64,000 bases of DNA from the NCBI GenBank assembly GCA_050084985.1, contig JBITNC010000001.1, forward strand, positions 83,762,001 to 83,826,000, given 5' to 3'. The position numbers were made by a program, and so were the translations under genes. This DNA comes from Nageia nagi (lineage: Eukaryota; Pinophyta). Position 1 is the first letter of the stretch; every line of letters begins with the position of its first letter. Of the stretch, positions 60,282 to 64,000 are shown one piece after another. The notes beneath the pieces are model-generated. The model had not been told where the DNA came from. It was given only the letters and a program-made list of their open reading frames with translations, and searched no databases.

Positions 60282-61405
60282 TTTAACAACTGGAGAAAAG
60301 ATCTCATCATAATCTATACCTTTTTTCTATTCAAAACCTTTTACCACAAGTCTTGCCTTGTACCTTTGTCACCCATCTACCTCTTCCTTTATCCTGTACA
60401 CCCATTTGTTAGTAAGTGTCTTCTTACCCTCTGGAAGCTCAACCAAACTCCAAGTTTGATTCTTAAGTAAGGAGTCCATCTCCTCCTTCATAGCATGCTC
60501 CCACTTAATTTGTGTATCACCCTGCATAGCTTCATCAAAACATTCAGGTTCACCACCATCAGTATAAATAATATGATAAAGAGCAGGAGAGTATCATTTA
60601 GGAGGATTTCTAGTCCTTGAGGACCTTCTAAGTGACAAAGTTTGAGGTGTTTGTGGTGGAGGTGCTTGAACATTATTATTATTAGGAATCTTATATTGAT
60701 CAACATCTTCTAGAGATACAAACTTGGGTTCCTCAACATTTTGCAATCTATCTTTATACATGCTTTTCTCATTGAATACAACATCTCTACTTCTAATGAT
60801 TTTATGGTTATCAACATCCCATAACCTATATCCCAAATCATTAACACCATATCCAACAAAATAGCATTTTTGTGATTTTGCATAAGTTTCTTTCTATCCT
60901 CTTTATCAACATGTACAAAAGCCTCACAACCAAAGACTCTCAAGAATGAGTAATTCACCTTTTTACCTGTCCACATCTCCTCTGGAATGCCTCCATCTAA
61001 AGCCATAGATGGACCCCTATTAATCAAATAAACAACAGTGTCAATAGCATCAGCCCAAAGATTCAAAGAAAACCCAGCATGTATCCTCATACTTGTAGCC
61101 CTTTCCAAGATAGTCCTATTCATTCTTTCTGCAACCCCATTTTCCTGTGGAGTTCTAGGAACCACCTTAATCCTTCTAATGCCATTGTGTGAACAAAATG
61201 AATCAAACTCATTATTGCAAAATTCCCCACCATTATTGGACTTAAGACATTTCAACTTAGAATTAGTTTCATTCTCAACCAATGCCTTCCACCTCTTAAA
61301 TGTTTCAAACACATCAGATTTCTTTTTAATACAGTATACCCATGTCTTCCTGGTACAATCATCAATAAAAGTGACAAAATAAGATGAACCCCCAAGTGAG
61401 CAAAC
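60282..61405 (-). pseudogene. Copia integrase and RT start, lightly broken
   Basis: After a TAG near 61406 the same frame continues as TWVYCIKKKSDVFETFKRWK, SNNGGEFCNNEFDSF, TPQENGVAERMNRTILERAT (integrase active-site region with a conserved Glu) and FLRVFGCEAFVHVDKEDRKK. A one-base change near 60890 shifts to the frame GYRLWDVDNHKIIRSRDVVF, and then a linker SRTRNPPK. Stops follow near 60594, 60376 and 60326, between MKEEMDSLLKNQTWSLVELP and the RT core. Confidence 0.88.
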
Positions 61406-62920
61406 CTATGCAGGACCCCACACATCCGTATGAACAAGCTCTAATTTGTGACTCTTCTTTTCTTTGCCAACTTTAAGAAAATTAACCCTTTTTTGTTTTC
61501 CATACACACAATCTTCACAAAATCCTAAATCAACTTCTTTAAGATTAGGGAGTGAACCATTAGAGTGTAACATTTTCATACCTTTCTCACTCATATGTCC
61601 AAGTCTATTATGCCATAGTGATGTATCATTGCCTATTGAAACAAGATTCAATGAATAATCAAAGACATTTGTGAGCAAATAAAGAGACCCCACCAAATTT
61701 CCCTTTGCAAATACCATTGAACCTTTAGTTACTTTCCAACTAGCATCCCCGAATGTCATCACATAGCCCTCCTTATCCAATTTACTTGTTGATGTAAGAT
61801 TTTTTTTAAGATCCGGAATGTGTCTAGCTTCATTAAGAGTCCATTGTGTTCCATTAGGTAATTTCATTGTTATATTGCCAATACCAATAATCTTGCATGG
61901 GTGTTCATTACCTAATAATACTTGACCAAAGTCACCATGTGTGTAATTTGAAAAATAGTGCTTATGTGGAGTAGCATGATATGAAGCACCAGAATCAAGA
62001 ACCCAATAATCATCATTCTTTTTATTAGACATGATTAAAGCATCTTGAATTAATTCACCAACAATATTTGCCTCTTGGTTACTTGTGCTTTCATTATTAT
62101 AATTACTACTTTCACTTTCTTTTCCTTTTCTATTCCAATAATCCCTTTTAATGTGACCCTTTTTACCACAATGCCAACATTCCAATTTAGTTTTACCTTT
62201 TGATTTTGACCTTCCTTGCGATTTGCTTCTTGACTTGCTTCTCCTTCTTTCCTTTGATCTTCCTCTTGCCTCTACTGTGAGAGCAGCATTGGAGCATTCT
62301 CCCATGGACTTTCTCCTCATGTCCTCACTTAGAATTGTTCCAACAACTTCATCAAAGATCAATTTTGCATTAGAAGAAGAATTACTAACAGCCATAACAA
62401 AGCTATTCCAACTATCCGGAAGTGAACATAGAATTAACAAAGCTCTTACTTCATCTTCAAATTCTATTTTTACTAAAGTTAATTGATTTGTGACTGTGTT
62501 AAATTCATTAACATGGTCTTGAACTGAACTACCTTCATTCATCTTCATGTTAAACAATTTCTTCATTAAGTATACTTTGTTTGAGGCGGATGGTTTTTCA
62601 TACATTTTAGCAAGTTTATCCATTACACCTTTAGTAATTGTTTCATTGGAAATATTGAAAGCTACACTAGAACTTAAACAAAGTCTTACAGCTCCCAAAG
62701 CCTTTCTATCCAACAAGTTCCATTCTTCATCACTCATAGAAGTGGGTTTCTTACTCTTATCTTCTAGAGGTTGATAGAGATCCTTTTGGTAGAGGTAGTC
62801 TTCCATTTGCATTTTCCAAAACTGAAAACCTTGCCCATTAAATCTTTCCACCTTCAACCTCCCTTCTTCTGCCATAGTGCTCTTCTTGGTTTCCAATCTA
62901 CACACAAGATTCACCAACAA
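61406..62920 (-). CDS. Copia Gag-protease open frame (504 codons)
   Basis: The probable start is Met16 (position 62875; MAEEGRLKVERFNGQ), because the first 15 codons overlap leader sequence near the LTR. Gag UBN2 core about residues 28-205 (GFQFWKMQMEDYL, FNMKMNEGSSVQDHVNEFN, LCSLPDSWNSF). RS-rich basic linker 219-245. Zinc knuckle 248-261: C248, C251 and H256 are present but the fourth ligand is Tyr261. Protease active site D309-S-G (WVLDSGASYHATPH). Pre-integrase domain LWHNRLGHMSEKGMKMLHSN and CEDCVYGKQKR. It ends in a TAG inside the first integrase segment (HTDVWGPA). Confidence 0.92.
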   Translation of the reverse strand: MLVNLVCRLETKKSTMAEEGRLKVERFNGQGFQFWKMQMEDYLYQKDLYQPLEDKSKKPTSMSDEEWNLLDRKALGAVRLCLSSSVAFNISNETITKGVMDKLAKMYEKPSASNKVYLMKKLFNMKMNEGSSVQDHVNEFNTVTNQLTLVKIEFEDEVRALLILCSLPDSWNSFVMAVSNSSSNAKLIFDEVVGTILSEDMRRKSMGECSNAALTVEARGRSKERRRSKSRSKSQGRSKSKGKTKLECWHCGKKGHIKRDYWNRKGKESESSNYNNESTSNQEANIVGELIQDALIMSNKKNDDYWVLDSGASYHATPHKHYFSNYTHGDFGQVLLGNEHPCKIIGIGNITMKLPNGTQWTLNEARHIPDLKKNLTSTSKLDKEGYVMTFGDASWKVTKGSMVFAKGNLVGSLYLLTNVFDYSLNLVSIGNDTSLWHNRLGHMSEKGMKMLHSNGSLPNLKEVDLGFCEDCVYGKQKRVNFLKVGKEKKSHKLELVHTDVWGPA

Positions 62921-62939
62921 AATCCCAACACAACAATAA

Positions 62940-62951
62940 GCTCTAATACCA
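62940..62951 (-). other. Primer binding site of young copia
   Basis: The minus-strand TGGTATTAGAGC lies 2 bp inside the 5' LTR. It matches the initiator-Met tRNA primer site with one change. Confidence 0.9.
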
Positions 62952-62953
62952 CT

Positions 62954-63520
62954 TGTTAGGATTTAATAAGTTTATATAAGCAAGAGAATTCACAATTCTT
63001 CTAGTCCTTGGCAAAAAGAAACAACATTTAAGCATACTACTAAAATCAAACAACCATGAACATCAATCACACAAGAGAGACACAAGAGATAACGTGGTTC
63101 ACCCAGTGTAGGCTACATCCACAGAGAAGCTTTCAACCCTTTTGCATATCATTCTTCAAGTCCTCCAAGCAACAAATCAGTAGCATAATCTTGCTACAAC
63201 CTTCACTTTGGAGTTACAACAAAACCTCACTACAATCTCTCTCACATACTATCTACATAAGACATCAAACTACAATCACAATCTACTTCACAATTGCTGT
63301 CAAAACTACATATTACATGCCTCAACTCAAGCCTCTTATTTATAGGTACAAACCAACCCAACTTAAACCCAAGTTAGATCTAGAAGGTCGTTAGGTAACC
63401 CCCAACCCTTCTGTAATTGATAAATAGGTGTCATGGCTTCTTGGCAACTAAAATTTGGTGTTAAACCAGAAAGAAACTGCTCTCTATTTTCTAGCCGGTT
63501 GTAGTCTCCATTTTCTAACA
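62954..63520 (-). repeat. 5' LTR of young copia element
   Basis: 567 bp, TG...CA ends in both directions (TGTTAGGATT and TTTTCTAACA on plus). The promoter TATA box is at 63336-63343. Confidence 0.95.
63336..63343 (-). promoter_or_regulatory. TATA box in young copia 5' LTR
   Basis: Minus-strand CCTATAAATAAG, about 180 bp into the LTR. The same sequence is at about 58740-58747 in the other LTR. Transcription of the element would start about 30 bp downstream. Confidence 0.65.
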
Positions 63521-63525
63521 TTCCC
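63521..63525 (+). repeat. Target site duplication TTCCC (right)
   Basis: Matches 58352-58356. Confidence 0.93.
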
Positions 63526-63831
63526 AACCTCCTAAGATAGGCATAGCCCCAAAGCAAGGACCCCACTCTAAGCCTAGGAAAATATGCTCCATAGATCCAT
63601 CCACATCAAATCATTTTCTTATCCTTCAATTTGAGTCTGATGATGTAAATATTACTACTCCCACTCATGACCTCTTTTCCCTATGTCTCAATAACCATGT
63701 TTTCCCCTCCCTTGAACACTCTGCTAATGAACACCCTACCATAGTCCAACCTCACCAACTTGATACTGAAGCCCCTCCCCACCTCCAAGCTCTATCTTTT
63801 AATCCTATTACTCATGCTCTTCCTAAGCATT
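63526..63831 (+). pseudogene. LINE ORF1 C-terminal part
   Basis: Continues the ORF1 frame from 58356 (SS|QPPKIGIAPKQG). An open tail of about 100 codons, rich in Pro, His, Ser and Thr, ends LPKH then TAA at about 63829-63831. The tail is poorly conserved in plant LINE ORF1, so identification rests on frame continuity across the insertion. Intergenic sequence before ORF2 follows. Confidence 0.72.
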
Positions 63832-64000
63832 AACTCCCAACATAAGACATAGAAATGACTCTAGAGGATCTTGGAACCTCTAACCTTTTTTAGAACCCCA
63901 TGAGACTCCCAATCCTCTATGATTCACCAATTTATGCCTTAATATCATATAACTAAATAATACTTATATCTTTACAATATTTCTAACTCCTAAGGCTACA
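63832..64000 (+). other. LINE ORF1-ORF2 spacer, cut by window end
   Basis: No coding recognised. The ORF2 endonuclease should begin shortly beyond the right edge. Confidence 0.4.

Larger units (their letters stand above)
58357..63520 (-). mobile_element. Young Ty1/copia element (5.16 kb)
   Basis: A complete element on the minus strand. LTRs are 58357-58924 (3') and 62954-63520 (5') and differ at about 20 positions, mostly transitions (about 96% identity by eye). It has a 5-bp target duplication TTCCC, a PBS and a PPT. Gag-protease is one long frame. Integrase, RT and RNase H are separated by about eight lesions: stops near 61406, 60594, 60376 and 60326, a shift near 60890, a 14-bp duplication at 59388, and a stop and shift near 59340 and 59273. 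It is no longer autonomous. It is inserted in a LINE ORF1. Confidence 0.95.
57422..64000 (+). mobile_element. LINE carrying a nested copia insertion
   Basis: LINE sequence flanks the copia element on both sides: ORF1 up to 58356, and resuming at 63526. The left junction with the gypsy LTR is about 57422. The 3' part (ORF2, poly-A) lies beyond the window, as should the remainder of the gypsy LTR. Confidence 0.7.

Noticed and set aside
60012-60470. A 152-codon plus-strand frame
   Set aside because: Antisense to the copia RT, which has clear domain motifs on the minus strand.

Overview
The window looks like intergenic DNA from a large, repeat-rich vascular plant genome. It is AT-rich, has almost no intact genes, and is packed with plant-type Ty1/copia and Ty3/gypsy LTR retrotransposons, plant LINEs with a DUF4283-like ORF1, a tRNA-derived SINE family and PPR pseudogenes. 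The heavy decay and very low gene density would suit a gymnosperm, but the species cannot be fixed from the sequence. No bacterial, organellar, CRISPR or rRNA features were seen. Identities quoted here were judged by eye.

Layout. 0-5 kb: a putative LTR edge at 1385, then a decayed gypsy integrase (2391-3580). 5-10 kb: gypsy gag remnants on the minus strand carrying a 467-bp tandem duplication. The second copy is split by a 3.1-kb non-autonomous LTR element (6799-9921) with a perfect ATTTA target duplication. 10.8-12.3 kb: copia RT/RNase H remnant. 13-17 kb: a less repetitive island with two candidate exons of an unrecognised gene, next to a SINE. 17.2-18.7 kb: 3' part of a LINE on the minus strand. 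19.3-19.9 kb: a second SINE and a 217-bp tandem duplication with a protein-like frame. 20.5-26.6 kb: complete but decayed copia element with both LTRs. 27.0-28.5 kb: LINE ORF1 and start of ORF2. 28.5-34 kb: AT-rich, little recognisable. 35.7-38.5 kb: minus-strand copia remnant leading into a giant inverted repeat (37794-39334). 40.6-42.1 kb: tandem PPR pseudogenes. 44.3-46.4 kb: a short LTR pair, one LTR carrying a roughly 300-bp microsatellite expansion.

46.4-64 kb is a four-layer nest. An old copia element (about 46.4-50.47 kb) is cut inside RNase H by a gypsy chromovirus (50475 onward). The 3' LTR of the chromovirus stops at about 57421 where a LINE begins. That LINE's ORF1 is interrupted by a young copia element on the minus strand (58357-63520; TSD TTCCC; LTRs about 96% identical). 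Decay falls from the outer to the inner layers, as expected for successive insertions.

The most unusual structure is the roughly 760-bp-arm, nearly perfect palindrome at 37.8-39.3 kb. It lies where the gag end of a copia element is expected. If transcribed it would fold into a long hairpin RNA, a layout like known inverted-duplication silencing loci such as maize Mu killer. Also notable are the non-autonomous LTR element with an unrecognised periodic protein, the tRNA-derived SINE family, and a microsatellite grown inside only one of two sister LTRs.
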